Part shown: positions 54,437-63,193 of the stretch, piece after piece
Layout: every line of letters begins with the position of its first letter
Numbering within the stretch: the stretch's first letter is position 1
Source of the DNA: Limnobacter parvus
Lineage (GTDB): Bacteria > Pseudomonadota > Gammaproteobacteria > Burkholderiales > Burkholderiaceae_B
Assembly (NCBI RefSeq): GCF_024623725.1
Contig: NZ_JANKHG010000017.1
Span: forward strand, 62,001-126,000
Reading direction: 5' to 3'
DNA: 64,000 nucleotides
Translations under genes and position numbers: made by a program
Notes under the pieces: generated by a model
The model's input: only the letters and a program-made list of their open reading frames with translations
What the model was told of the DNA's origin: nothing
Database searches by the model: none

Positions 54437-54865
54437 TTACTGCTTACCGGGTCTGAATGGCGGTGCTTTGGGAAACTGGAACACGCCTGAAGGAATTTCC
54501 ACCTCGGGCGCTTTCTCGCTGGTCCACACGTGGGCCATGGGTTTGAATTCGAAAGGTGGCTCCAGTTTGTCTACAGCTACACCCATCAGACCAGTCAGCG
54601 CATCCACCTTGGCATAAACAAAATCGTTGCACCGGCTACATTGGCGGTATTGCTTGGGTTTGCCAGAGCCGCCTTTCATGTTTACTGCCTTGAATTCGCC
54701 TTGAGCACATTGTTCTTCGGTTATAAAAAAAGCGGCCTTCGCGTAAGGCATACCGCTGACGATTTGGCAATCCCGACAATGGCAAACCAGCTGTGCGACT
54801 GGCGCTTGGGTAAAGCTGACGGCCAATTGACCGCATTGACACTTTGCGCGATAGGTGTTGTTCAT
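54437..54865 (-). CDS. GFA-family zinc protein
   Basis: A 142-residue protein with the GFA (glutathione-dependent formaldehyde-activating enzyme-like) fold. Zinc ligands follow the family pattern: C9-x-C11 in AKCQCGQL, C28-x-C30-x2-C33 in CHCRDCQ, and CSRC near 79. Most members have no proved substrate, and the name reflects one disputed enzyme. The formaldehyde dehydrogenase 7 kb away is of a glutathione-independent type, so a shared pathway is not implied. Confidence 0.88.
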   Translation of the reverse strand: MNNTYRAKCQCGQLAVSFTQAPVAQLVCHCRDCQIVSGMPYAKAAFFITEEQCAQGEFKAVNMKGGSGKPKQYRQCSRCNDFVYAKVDALTGLMGVAVDKLEPPFEFKPMAHVWTSEKAPEVEIPSGVFQFPKAPPFRPGKQ

Positions 54866-54926
54866 TTAGGGATGCCCACAATTAAGCGATCAAATGGCAT
54901 GGGGTGCCACGAAACAGCGTGCTGCC

Positions 54927-56528
54927 CTAGGGTGTGGTTGATTTTTTTGGGTACTTCATCCGAATATCCTCGCTGAAAAACAACTGTCCATCCCGCGTTG
55001 AAAATTTCCGCGCACTTGCGAAATGGAAACTCATGCGTTCTGCCCAACGCGCGTCGTCGAGCAGTCGAATATCCGCATCATCAAAACCGGCTTCTCCAGG
55101 GTTTTTCAGATAGCGGTCAAACCACGCCAGGGTGTAGTGGGTGATCATGGGTTTGGCCCAGCCACCTTCACACGCATTGTTGTCGGTATTGGGGCACCAG
55201 GAACTTGCTGGCAGGGCTGGGCCGGGAGAATAGTCCAGGTGCGTACTGCCAGCGATGGTGACGTTGAACACGGGTACATTGGCGGCCGCCCATTCCTTGA
55301 AACCATTCAAGTGTTCATCCCTGGGCGTTTCGCGCACAAATGGTGCCGGGGTGAAGCCGTATTCGGAGGTGAAGCCAAGTGCTGGCACGCGGGGGCTGAC
55401 GGGTGGAGCACCTGCCGGGTTCACCAAAGTGCCCAGCGGCAGGGTACCAGTTGCAGTTTCTGACGCGATCAGGCTGGTCAATGTTGCAGATGCTGGGGTG
55501 TTGCGCGAACCCAGTGCATCCCAGGCCACGATCGCTTTCACTGGATTGGTTTTGCTGAGCAAGCCAGGCCACGGCATGCTGTCTGCTGCGCCAAAGCTTT
55601 GTACCCAGGTAACGCCCGCTGCACCATACGAATGACCCGCCGCGCCGATGCGTGTTTCATCCAGTTGCTCGTGAAACGGGTTGAAAGCCTGCGTACGTGT
55701 GGGGTAGGTGCCCATGCAGCTCAATTCATGCGGGTATGGGTTTGAGGGTGACGACATTAAAAAATCAATGTCATTCACCAGCCCTTCATAGAACACAGCG
55801 CCATTGACGTTGCCACCTTGCTCGCCAGTGGGCGTCGAGAAGTCTGACAAACCCTGACCGCGAGGGTCGTTGGTCAACACCATGTAGCCGGCGCGTACAA
55901 GTTCTTGCGCAGCCCACCAATACAGCGCTTCATTGGCTTGAACTGAGCCGTTCTTGATGATGACTGCGGGCAATTTACGATTGCCTGTGTTTCGGGGCTT
56001 CCAGACTTGCCCGGTGATGCGTGCACAGCCTTGGTCGTAATACACCACAGGAAGTACCTCCGCTTGCTGGGTATAGAACACATCGCCATCTGGTCCGTTC
56101 ACGCCGGGGTATCTGAAGGGGTCCCCCACGCACGGGCCGGCTCCGCTGGCGCACAGTGGAGTCAAGCCAGTGTTGCCAAAGGCAGGCGGCAAAGTCCAAC
56201 TGGGGTCTTGGAGGCTACGTTGCAACACAGTCTGAATATTGACAGCGGTTTGTTGCAATTGCCTGGCAACGAATGCAGGCATCAACTGCTCCACATTGGC
56301 TTCCAGCGTTCTTGTAACGTTGCTTAGTTCACATTGAAGCAACTCCGCCGAAGGGTAAGTGGCGTTGTCGCAGTTTAAATCCAGTTCAAGATTCGCGTTG
56401 TTCGCGGAAATTTGTTGTGCGGAAGCGCTGCCTTGTGGCGCGGTAGACGTTGATTCTTCAGAGCCGCATGCGGCCAGAATGAATGCACATGCAATGGATA
56501 CAAAGCGAGCAGCAGCGTGGTGATTCAC
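54927..56528 (-). CDS. Large lipoprotein alpha/beta hydrolase
   Basis: A 533-residue protein with a signal peptide and lipobox ending LAAC (Cys21), so it is exported and membrane-anchored. After a linker rich in Ser, Thr and Ala and a Cys-containing spacer of about 150 residues, an alpha/beta hydrolase domain begins near residue 180. The nucleophile is in AAGHSYGAAG near 300, and the catalytic His is probably in GSTHLDY near 440. Its long N-terminal region and disulfide-type Cys suit an extracytoplasmic enzyme. Substrate unknown; polyester or peptide hydrolases would fit. Alone on its strand between GFA and a LysR gene. Confidence 0.82.
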   Translation of the reverse strand: MNHHAAARFVSIACAFILAACGSEESTSTAPQGSASAQQISANNANLELDLNCDNATYPSAELLQCELSNVTRTLEANVEQLMPAFVARQLQQTAVNIQTVLQRSLQDPSWTLPPAFGNTGLTPLCASGAGPCVGDPFRYPGVNGPDGDVFYTQQAEVLPVVYYDQGCARITGQVWKPRNTGNRKLPAVIIKNGSVQANEALYWWAAQELVRAGYMVLTNDPRGQGLSDFSTPTGEQGGNVNGAVFYEGLVNDIDFLMSSPSNPYPHELSCMGTYPTRTQAFNPFHEQLDETRIGAAGHSYGAAGVTWVQSFGAADSMPWPGLLSKTNPVKAIVAWDALGSRNTPASATLTSLIASETATGTLPLGTLVNPAGAPPVSPRVPALGFTSEYGFTPAPFVRETPRDEHLNGFKEWAAANVPVFNVTIAGSTHLDYSPGPALPASSWCPNTDNNACEGGWAKPMITHYTLAWFDRYLKNPGEAGFDDADIRLLDDARWAERMSFHFASARKFSTRDGQLFFSEDIRMKYPKKSTTP

Positions 56529-56599
56529 AAAATTGTCTCAATGTGCGTGTTGTTGAATGTGTTACCCCAAAACACTTCAAACAGATTCGACACGCGAAA

Positions 56600-57496
56600 C
56601 TAAATGACAGTCTGTTTGAATTGTGCGGTGGCGTAACTGGCCACCGGCGAGCGCACACGATTGCTCAAACTCACAATCGAAATGTTTGAGAACAGTGCTG
56701 GAAAATCGGTGATGTTCAGCTGCACAAGCTGCTGCTTATCGATCCATGGTTTGGCGGCCAGGTCGGTAGAGGCAACCACCGTGTTGGTGTTCAACGTCAG
56801 TTGATGCAACAAATTCACGTCGTCACATTCCAGTGCCAGTTGCGGCAGGTTTCGATTGCTATGTTGCAGCAGTTGCCTCAAACCATTCTTAAGCGGGTCG
56901 GGCAACTTCACCGAGGCAATTCCGTATTCCCACGCTTGCTCAAAAGTATGTGCGCCGCTGGCCAGCGGGTGACCGACCCGTGCGTAAAGATGGCCATATT
57001 GCCGCATCAAAGGCTCTAATTGCAGGTAGGGCGCAGTGTCAATGTCGCCGGTGTCGGCCACGAAAAACTCAATTTCCTCTTTGAGCAACATGGCCAGCAA
57101 CTCGGCAGGGCTTGCAATCTCTGTTTGCAGCGCGACTTTTGGAAATTCATTGCGGATATTTTCAATGACGCCACGAGCCAGTGTGGCGCAGGGAAAAGGG
57201 CCAACACCAAAAGCAAGTTCACCGACTTCACCGCGTTGGTACAAATGAATATCGCGTTGAACGGCGCGCGCTTCCAATACCAACTTCCGTGCCCGATCAA
57301 TTAAAAACTGGCCAGCTGGGGTGGGGCGTATTTCTCCACTTTTACGTTCGAAAAGAATTAACCCGGTTTGCCTTTCCAGTGCTTGAATACTTCGGCTGAA
57401 GGCGGGTTGGCTAAGGTGTACTTTGTCGGCCGCTTTGGCGAAATGTCGGGTTTCGTCAAGCGCCAGTAGGTGTTCTAGCTGGTTCAGATTCAGCAT
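56600..57496 (-). CDS. LysR-family regulator, divergent from a fatty-acid hydroxylase gene
   Basis: A 298-residue LysR protein with the HTH in LNQLEHLLALDETRHFAKAAD and HLSQPAFSRSIQALERQ, and a C-terminal effector domain. The ATG at 57496 (MLNLNQ) places the HTH at the usual distance; ATG at 57511 is also possible. A palindrome (57526-57540) lies in the 98-base gap shared with the divergent hydroxylase gene, a typical LysR arrangement, so that gene is the likely target. Confidence 0.9.
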   Translation of the reverse strand: MLNLNQLEHLLALDETRHFAKAADKVHLSQPAFSRSIQALERQTGLILFERKSGEIRPTPAGQFLIDRARKLVLEARAVQRDIHLYQRGEVGELAFGVGPFPCATLARGVIENIRNEFPKVALQTEIASPAELLAMLLKEEIEFFVADTGDIDTAPYLQLEPLMRQYGHLYARVGHPLASGAHTFEQAWEYGIASVKLPDPLKNGLRQLLQHSNRNLPQLALECDDVNLLHQLTLNTNTVVASTDLAAKPWIDKQQLVQLNITDFPALFSNISIVSLSNRVRSPVASYATAQFKQTVI

Positions 57497-57525
57497 GTTA
57501 ATGCGCTCCATGCATCGAAAGTTCA

Positions 57526-57565
57526 CCAATTATGCATTGGACGTATTTGTGCGGCAAGGTTAGAT
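57526..57565 (+). promoter_or_regulatory. Candidate LysR operator over the hydroxylase promoter
   Basis: CCAAT and ATTGG flank TATGC at 57526-57540. A possible promoter for the hydroxylase gene, TTGGAC (57537-57542) and TTAGAT (57560-57565) with 17 bases between, overlaps it. The -10 is weak, as expected for an activated promoter. Confidence 0.4.
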
Positions 57566-57594
57566 TCTGTACATACCTATAAAACGAGACACAC

Positions 57595-58464
57595 ATGGAC
57601 GCATCGCAATTTCAGAATATGTTGATTGGTATTGCCATCGCTGGCTTTGCATTGATGGAGTTTGCTAGCCGCCGTTATCAAACCACGGTGCAGGCCACAG
57701 CCAATGACACCAAACTGGATTTGCTGGTTTTCATCAGTGTGGTAGCAATTTCCCAGCCTTTGGCAATACTTGTAACCCAAACCATAGGCCAAAACTGGTT
57801 TGCGCAGTGGCAGGGTGTTTGGGCCGATTGGCCTTGGTGGGCCATGTTTGGTGTCTTGTTGCTTGGGGATGATTTAACCCAGTACCTGTGGCACCGCGCA
57901 TCGCATTCGCCCTTGTTGTGGCCACTACACCGCGCGCATCATTCTGCGCAGTACATGAGCGTGCGCATGACCTTTCGCAACAACTTCTTTTACTACCTGA
58001 TGATGCCCGGTTTGTGGATTGCCGGTGTACTGCTGTTTCTTGGTTTTGGTGGCTGGGTTTATGCGCTTTACCTGACCATCAAAATCACGATTATTCTGGG
58101 TGCACATTGCGCCTGGCGGTGGGACGAGCCTTTGTACAAAATCAAGGCTTTGCACCCGGTAATGTGGGTTGTAGAGCGCACTATTTCAACGCCCGCAACA
58201 CATTGGGCGCACCACGCCCTGACCAACAAAGACGGTATTGGTAATTACACTGGCAATTTTGGCAACATGCTGTTTTTGTGGGATGTGATTTTTGGCACTG
58301 CGCACATTACGCGCAAATACCCCGAGCATATTGGCTTGATGGACGACCGCATTCATGGGCAGGAACACTGGGCCCAACAAATGTTTTACCCCGTTATCCA
58401 TTCCAAGCGCGCCGATTCAGCTTTGCGCTTTGGTGGCACGATTTACGATGAAAACAAGCAGTAA
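57595..58464 (+). CDS. Fatty acid hydroxylase / sterol desaturase family membrane protein
   Basis: A 289-residue integral membrane di-iron oxygenase. Histidine boxes are HRASH and HRAHH near residue 100-120, and HWAHH near 203; four or so membrane helices surround them. Members hydroxylate or desaturate fatty acids, sterols or carotenoids. The ATG at 57595 follows shortly after the promoter. The divergent LysR gene is the likely regulator. With the neighbouring MpaB-type oxygenase and SDR this region looks devoted to lipid or terpenoid oxidation, by inference. Confidence 0.88.
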   Translation: MDASQFQNMLIGIAIAGFALMEFASRRYQTTVQATANDTKLDLLVFISVVAISQPLAILVTQTIGQNWFAQWQGVWADWPWWAMFGVLLLGDDLTQYLWHRASHSPLLWPLHRAHHSAQYMSVRMTFRNNFFYYLMMPGLWIAGVLLFLGFGGWVYALYLTIKITIILGAHCAWRWDEPLYKIKALHPVMWVVERTISTPATHWAHHALTNKDGIGNYTGNFGNMLFLWDVIFGTAHITRKYPEHIGLMDDRIHGQEHWAQQMFYPVIHSKRADSALRFGGTIYDENKQ

Positions 58465-58477
58465 TTCAATGGCTTGG

Positions 58478-59068
58478 TTACGCGTTTAAATAACTGATCA
58501 CCATTTCGATCAATTCAAGGGTCAGCTCTTCATCGGTGATGAAAGGGCTGGGTTCGCTGATTGCGCGAATCATGGTGAATACGATTGAGTTAGCAATCAC
58601 GAAACTTCGAATTTGAAGCCTCTCCGGATTATTTGCCAACGGATTTTTCAGCAAATACATTCGCATGAAGTCGAGCAGGGTGTCTTGAAGCAGGCGCACC
58701 ACATTGTGCGTTGGCAGCTTGTACCAGTTGCGTACCAGTTCAATCGCCAAGCCGTCATCAGCCCTTAAAAAAGCCATACCAAAGCGCACTGAGCGATCCA
58801 CCATTTCGCGCAAGTTGGTGGTTTTTTCCAGCACCAATGTATTCAAGCCATGTTGAAGTTTCAGGGTTACATCCTCTAGCAGCGCTTCGACCAAATCTTC
58901 GCGCGAATCGAAATACTGATACAGCGACCCCACGCTGACACCGGCATACCCCGCCACATGGTGAGTGGTGAATTTGTCCATGCCCTGTTCGCGAATGGAT
59001 TGTGCGGTGGCCTCAACCAAGCGCGCCACCAGTTCTTTAGACCGCTGTTGCTGCGGAATTTTGCGCAT
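58478..59068 (-). CDS. TetR-family repressor
   Basis: A 196-residue regulator with the N-terminal TetR HTH (TTHHVAGYAGVSVGSLYQYF near residues 32-52) and an all-helical ligand domain. It follows the SDR gene after five bases on the same strand, as a terminal regulator of the MpaB-SDR-TetR group. Its ligand is unknown; a lipid-like molecule would fit the context. Confidence 0.9.
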   Translation of the reverse strand: MRKIPQQQRSKELVARLVEATAQSIREQGMDKFTTHHVAGYAGVSVGSLYQYFDSREDLVEALLEDVTLKLQHGLNTLVLEKTTNLREMVDRSVRFGMAFLRADDGLAIELVRNWYKLPTHNVVRLLQDTLLDFMRMYLLKNPLANNPERLQIRSFVIANSIVFTMIRAISEPSPFITDEELTLELIEMVISYLNA

Positions 59069-59073
59069 GGGTT

Positions 59074-59904
59074 CTAGAACCTACCGATGTAGAAGTCCCG
59101 CTGAATTTCATCGACACGTTCCGGATTGTTGGCGTATTTGGTGAAGTCAGTAACACCAGTTTCACGCAGCACTTCTTCATCCAGCCAGCTTACTTTCGAT
59201 GAAAACTGTTTACGATTGCTGATCAACTCAAACGCTGCATCGGCCATCACGTCAGGCTTACGCGACACACTCAAACCCTCTTCGCCACTGAACATGCCCA
59301 CCGCGGCGGTGGCAATTAGTGTGGCTGGCCAAAGAGTTTTTACCGCAATGCCTTTTGCTTTCACTTCCTGTTGAAATCCCATACTGAGCAGAGTCATGCA
59401 ATATTTTGTGGAAGTGTAGGGAATGAATGCGCCTAGCCAGCCTTCGTCCATGTTCAAGGGCGGGCACAAGTTCAACACGCTGCCTTGGCTGGCTTGCAGG
59501 TAGGGTAGACATTCACGCATGGTAATCAGCGGTGCGCGGGTGTTCAATGCATGCATCAAATCGAATTTTTTCGTCTCGGTGATTCCCAGTTGGGTAATCC
59601 CTAAAAAGCCCGCATTGTTCACCAGCAAATCGATGCCGCCGAAGTGTTGTACGGTGGCTTGAATGGCACGTTTGATCTGTTCTTCGTCTCGTACATCGGT
59701 GGCCACAGGCAAGGCTTTGCCACCGGCTTCAATCACTTCCTGTGCCACAGAATGAATGGTTCCCGGCAGTTTGGGGTTGGGTTGGTCTGATTTTGCGGCA
59801 ATGGTGATGTTGGCCCCTTCACGCGCCAGCCTTAGAATGATTTCCCGACCAATTCCACGGCTGCCGCCGGTGATGAACACGGTTTTATTCGTCCAGCTTC
59901 CCAT
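59074..59904 (-). CDS. HSDL2-like short-chain dehydrogenase
   Basis: A 276-residue NAD(P)-dependent oxidoreductase with TGGSRGIG near residue 12, NNAGFLG near 95 and the catalytic YxxxK in YTSTKY near 170. The segment LNLCPPLN matches ISPPLN of the HSDL2 group, in which the standard catalytic Ser position is replaced. The insert SDQPNPKLPGTIHSVAQEVI is typical of that group. ATG at 59904 gives the normal N-terminus. Function in this family is poorly known, probably fatty-acid or steroid related. Co-oriented with the MpaB-like and TetR genes. Confidence 0.86.
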   Translation of the reverse strand: MGSWTNKTVFITGGSRGIGREIILRLAREGANITIAAKSDQPNPKLPGTIHSVAQEVIEAGGKALPVATDVRDEEQIKRAIQATVQHFGGIDLLVNNAGFLGITQLGITETKKFDLMHALNTRAPLITMRECLPYLQASQGSVLNLCPPLNMDEGWLGAFIPYTSTKYCMTLLSMGFQQEVKAKGIAVKTLWPATLIATAAVGMFSGEEGLSVSRKPDVMADAAFELISNRKQFSSKVSWLDEEVLRETGVTDFTKYANNPERVDEIQRDFYIGRF

Positions 59905-59965
59905 ATTGCCCCACAAAGTTATGATTCAAACGATCGTTCAGTTTAATACGACCCATTGTTCGTAT

Positions 59966-61195
59966 TCAACTCGCGTTCATCGAAGTAAGGGTTTTTGATT
60001 GAGCAACTTGACGCTGGTGAAGCTCTGCAACAGCAATTTCCTGCGCTCGTCGGCCTTGCAAAATTTGACGCTTCGATATAAGTGGTATGCAACGTTGGGC
60101 CAAGTGGGTGGCGGCACGCAGAGGTACCATCATCAACGCAATGAAAGGTCCCCATGGTGCTTTCAAGCCAAGCTTGTAGAACATACCCGGGCCTAACAGG
60201 TACCACGATGAACTTAAATGTTTGTGATGAGCAAATTTTCTGCGAAGCGTTTGAAAGTTTGAATAATTGCGGCTTAATGGTTCGCCGGCCAAGGCGCTGG
60301 CCAATCGTTGTGTGGACTCATCGGGAGGCGAATGGGTGAACAAGAACTGGCGCAGCGCCACCAATGCCTCTTGTTCGGTGTCCACTAACCATTTTTCCTG
60401 AACACCCATTTGCCAGCCGATCAGTTTCCACAGTTGCATTACCGAACGTGAATTGCGGGCCGTTACCACAATACCCATCTTTCGCAGGCCCAGCAGCATG
60501 ACCGCACTGAAGCCCAGGTAGGTCGCTGCCATGTCCACTTGGTTGATCGGCAATCCCCACTGGTTTGAATCCCATTGCGGGCTGTTGCGCAGTTGATGGC
60601 GAACCAAAGCATGCATCCATCGCACCCGAAGGGTTGTAATTGCGCCAAGGCCACCTGCGTGGTTGGCATTGGTGTTCACCACCTTAAGCCACCACTGCGC
60701 AGTACTTGCCAGCCGGGGGGCTGCGCCTTTTTCCAGTTCCCCAGTCAGTATCAGTGTTTTGTTGAAGGCCACCATCAAGTAGCCGCCCATCAAGGCCATA
60801 TCACGAAGTACATCGGTTGCTGCACGCCCAGTGCTCTGAATGAATTGCACACCTTCATCCATCAGTTGCCAATCAACCCAATTTGGATTGATGAAAGTGT
60901 TTTGAATCAATATGCGAAGTTCGTTGCTCCCCTGAAATTCAAGAGGGTTTGCCGTTTGAAGCGCTTGATGAAATTCCTGCCAGTCCGGTTTTTGGGGAGA
61001 GGCTTGAATACGGGCTTGAACGTAACAATCCATCGCATCGTCACCTGCAAACAGCCCCTGTTTTAGCGCCGCGTATTCGGCAGTGTTGGGTGCAAATTCA
61101 CGACCCAGTACTTTCTTGATTATCCATGGGGTGTGAATCTGAGTTTGCTCGAATTGCCTGAGCCTGCCGGGTATTACAGTTTCGCAGTCGTTCAT
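59966..61195 (-). CDS. Oxygenase MpaB family protein (DUF2236)
   Basis: A 409-residue protein of the MpaB/DUF2236 group, heme-binding oxygenases related to latex-clearing protein and to the fungal prenyl-chain cleaving MpaB. The conserved segment RVRWMHALVRHQL near residue 193 supplies the basic and His residues. A hydrophobic stretch near 320-370 could be membrane-associated. It heads a same-strand group with an SDR and a TetR gene. Substrate unknown; an isoprenoid or polyketide chain is a family-based guess. Confidence 0.82.
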   Translation of the reverse strand: MNDCETVIPGRLRQFEQTQIHTPWIIKKVLGREFAPNTAEYAALKQGLFAGDDAMDCYVQARIQASPQKPDWQEFHQALQTANPLEFQGSNELRILIQNTFINPNWVDWQLMDEGVQFIQSTGRAATDVLRDMALMGGYLMVAFNKTLILTGELEKGAAPRLASTAQWWLKVVNTNANHAGGLGAITTLRVRWMHALVRHQLRNSPQWDSNQWGLPINQVDMAATYLGFSAVMLLGLRKMGIVVTARNSRSVMQLWKLIGWQMGVQEKWLVDTEQEALVALRQFLFTHSPPDESTQRLASALAGEPLSRNYSNFQTLRRKFAHHKHLSSSWYLLGPGMFYKLGLKAPWGPFIALMMVPLRAATHLAQRCIPLISKRQILQGRRAQEIAVAELHQRQVAQSKTLTSMNAS

Positions 61196-61283
61196 GATTT
61201 GGAATGAGCAGTGTTGAAGTACTCAGACTAAAGCGAATTTTTATTCGCATTCAAGTCGCATTCCTACAGAACTTGTCAATCCT

Positions 61284-61523
61284 CTAATTCAATATGCGGG
61301 CAGAAATTTGACGTGCGATTGGGGCGAGTAAATAAATAGCTGGTACCGCTGCAAGGTAACCGATGAGATAAGTTTTTCCCCAGTTTTGAAGAAAGTTGTT
61401 CCCAAAACCAAAATTGCTGGCTGTGGTCACGAAGGTCACAATGCCCACCATGAGAAAACCCATGATGAGTGCAAAAACCAATCGAAATAATTTGTCCGTT
61501 GGGGCTGAATTGACTGCGTTCAT
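61284..61523 (-). CDS. DUF2798 small membrane protein
   Basis: A 79-residue protein with two membrane helices (LFRLVFALIMGFLMVGIVTF and YLIGYLAAVPAIYLLAPIAR) and a conserved FLQNWGKTYLIGY, matching DUF2798. Function unknown. Its start is about 120 bases from the divergent region that leads to the small repeat peptide. Confidence 0.85.
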   Translation of the reverse strand: MNAVNSAPTDKLFRLVFALIMGFLMVGIVTFVTTASNFGFGNNFLQNWGKTYLIGYLAAVPAIYLLAPIARQISARILN

Positions 61524-61731
61524 TTTCAGTTTGTGGTGATTTGATTAAAGTATTTTAGCGGCATTTGATTCGTGGTGCCTTCAGGGTAAATACCCTGCTG
61601 AAGCCCTGTCGAGGACGATTGCCGATTTATTTTCTCGTCCAATGCGCGAAGCCGAACAGAAGACTTTGGACCAACTGGATAAGGTGAATGCACGGTCGAA
61701 GGTATCGACTGCCAACTTAAAGGAGCACACC

Positions 61732-61869
61732 ATGCAATACGTAACCGATGGTCAAAACAAGGACAACCAGGACAAGCAAAGCCAGAACAAAGACGGCCAG
61801 GACAAGCAAGGCCAGAGCAAACAAGGTCAGGATAAGCAAGGCCAGAACAAGCAAGGTCAAAACCGCTGA
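61732..61869 (+). CDS. 45-residue hydrophilic repeat peptide
   Basis: The ATG at 61732 has AAGGAG six bases upstream. The product begins MQYVTDGQ and then consists of seven five-residue units of the form xKQGQ or xKxxQ, ending NR. It has no hydrophobic or aromatic residue after Tyr3 and is strongly polar, like a disordered hydrophilin. A longer frame starting at 61642 lacks a ribosome site. The repeat units differ mainly by silent changes. Function unknown; a perfect terminator follows at once, supporting a real short transcript. Confidence 0.7.
   Translation: MQYVTDGQNKDNQDKQSQNKDGQDKQGQSKQGQDKQGQNKQGQNR
61756..61860 (+). repeat. Seven 15-base tandem repeats inside the small gene
   Basis: Consensus is GACAAGCAAGGCCAG. 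Copies at 61756, 61771, 61786, 61801, 61816, 61831 and 61846 keep the reading frame; the later ones differ at silent third positions (GGC/GGT, AAG/AAA, GAC/GAT), and the first codon alternates Asp, Asn, Ser. Confidence 0.9.
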
Positions 61870-61884
61870 TAGTTGCGGTTAAAT

Positions 61885-61919
61885 AAAAAAACGCCTGGCA
61901 AATGCCAGGCGTTTTTTTG
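61885..61919. terminator. Bidirectional terminator
   Basis: ACGCCTGGC and GCCAGGCGT form a perfect stem around a short A-rich loop, with an A run before and a run of seven T after. It lies between the convergent repeat-peptide and formaldehyde dehydrogenase genes. Confidence 0.92.
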
Positions 61920-61941
61920 TCAGCACTGTTTTTAGGGCAAG

Positions 61942-63081
61942 TTACTTTCCCGGTTTAAGCACTACTTTTGTCCAGCCATTTTTGCGCTCATTGAAATTGG
62001 CGTAGGCTTCGGGTGCGTCAGCCAAAGGCAGTTCATGCGACACAATCCATGAGGGATTCACTTTGTCGTGTTCAATCAACCGACTTAGTTTTCGGTTGTA
62101 TGCTTTAACGTTTGCTTGGCCGGTGCCCATGCTTTGGCCCTTGAACCAAAATTGCCCGAAGTCGAAAGCGATTTGCCCTTTCTTGGCTAACTTGTCGGCT
62201 GCGCCAGGGTCTTCGGGCAAAAATACACCCACCACGCCGATTCGGCCAGTGGCCTTAACCGTTTGCACCAGGTTATTCATGGTCAGGTTCGGAACTTCCT
62301 CGCGGTGCATATTGCAGCATTGATAACCCACGCACTCGCAGCCACAATCGGCACCTTTGCCGTCAGTGAGGGCCATGATTTTTTCCACGCCGTCGCCTTC
62401 AGTGTCGTCGATCGGAATTGCCCCCAGTTTTTCCGCAAGTTGTAAACGGTCTTTGTGGGTATCCACCACCATCACTTGGCTTGCACCTTTTAATGTGGCA
62501 GCACAGGCAGCCATTAAGCCAACCGGGCCTGCACCGTAGATAACAACGTTGTCGCCGGATTGAACACCAGCCAGTTCTGTCGCGTGGTAACCGGTGGGGA
62601 ATACGTCGGAGAGCATAACGTAATCATTTTCTTTTTCTTCGGAATCCCTGGGTAATACCAGGCAATTGAAGTCGCCATAGGGCACACGCAGATACTCGGC
62701 TTGCCCGCCGCTGTAGGGCCCCATTCCAGCGAAACCATACGCGCCACCTGCACTGCCCGGGTTCACTGTCAAACAATAGCCGGTTAAGCCTTTTTCGCAG
62801 TTTGCACAAAACCCGCAACCTATATTGAACGGAAGGCAAACGCGGTCGCCCACCTTAACGCGGTCAACGGCGGGCCCCACCTCAATTACTACACCCAGAT
62901 TTTCATGGCCCAATATACGGCCCGATTCCATGTCGGTGCGTCCTTCATACATGTGCAGGTCAGAACCGCAAATGTTGGCACTGGTAATCTTCACCAGTAC
63001 ATCGGTTGCCCGTTCAATTTTCGCGTCCGGTACTTCGTTGACTGATACGTCGTGTGGTCCGTTGTAAACAAGCGCTTTCAT
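61942..63081 (-). CDS. fdhA: Glutathione-independent formaldehyde dehydrogenase
   Basis: A 379-residue zinc-dependent medium-chain dehydrogenase of the Pseudomonas FdhA type, oxidising formaldehyde to formate with NAD without a cofactor thiol. Catalytic zinc ligands are in NICGSDLHMYEGR and ILGHENLGVV; the structural zinc Cys are in GCGFCANCEKG; the NAD fold has VIYGAGPVGLMAACAA near residue 180. The insert CGCECVGYQCCNMHREEVPN is typical of this subgroup. Monocistronic. Confidence 0.92.
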   Translation of the reverse strand: MKALVYNGPHDVSVNEVPDAKIERATDVLVKITSANICGSDLHMYEGRTDMESGRILGHENLGVVIEVGPAVDRVKVGDRVCLPFNIGCGFCANCEKGLTGYCLTVNPGSAGGAYGFAGMGPYSGGQAEYLRVPYGDFNCLVLPRDSEEKENDYVMLSDVFPTGYHATELAGVQSGDNVVIYGAGPVGLMAACAATLKGASQVMVVDTHKDRLQLAEKLGAIPIDDTEGDGVEKIMALTDGKGADCGCECVGYQCCNMHREEVPNLTMNNLVQTVKATGRIGVVGVFLPEDPGAADKLAKKGQIAFDFGQFWFKGQSMGTGQANVKAYNRKLSRLIEHDKVNPSWIVSHELPLADAPEAYANFNERKNGWTKVVLKPGK

Positions 63082-63193
63082 GGTGTGTCCTCAGTAGTTG
63101 ACAACCAACCTTAAAGACTCACCACGGCGGGCGCTGTACGTTACCGCACCCAGAATTTTCAAATGTAACAATGCCTTGGCAAACAACATTGAC

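Noticed and set aside
61756-61860. Short regular repeats that might be a CRISPR or a non-coding minisatellite.
   Set aside because: Units are 15 bases without spacers, keep the frame and vary mainly at silent positions, so they are part of a coding gene.
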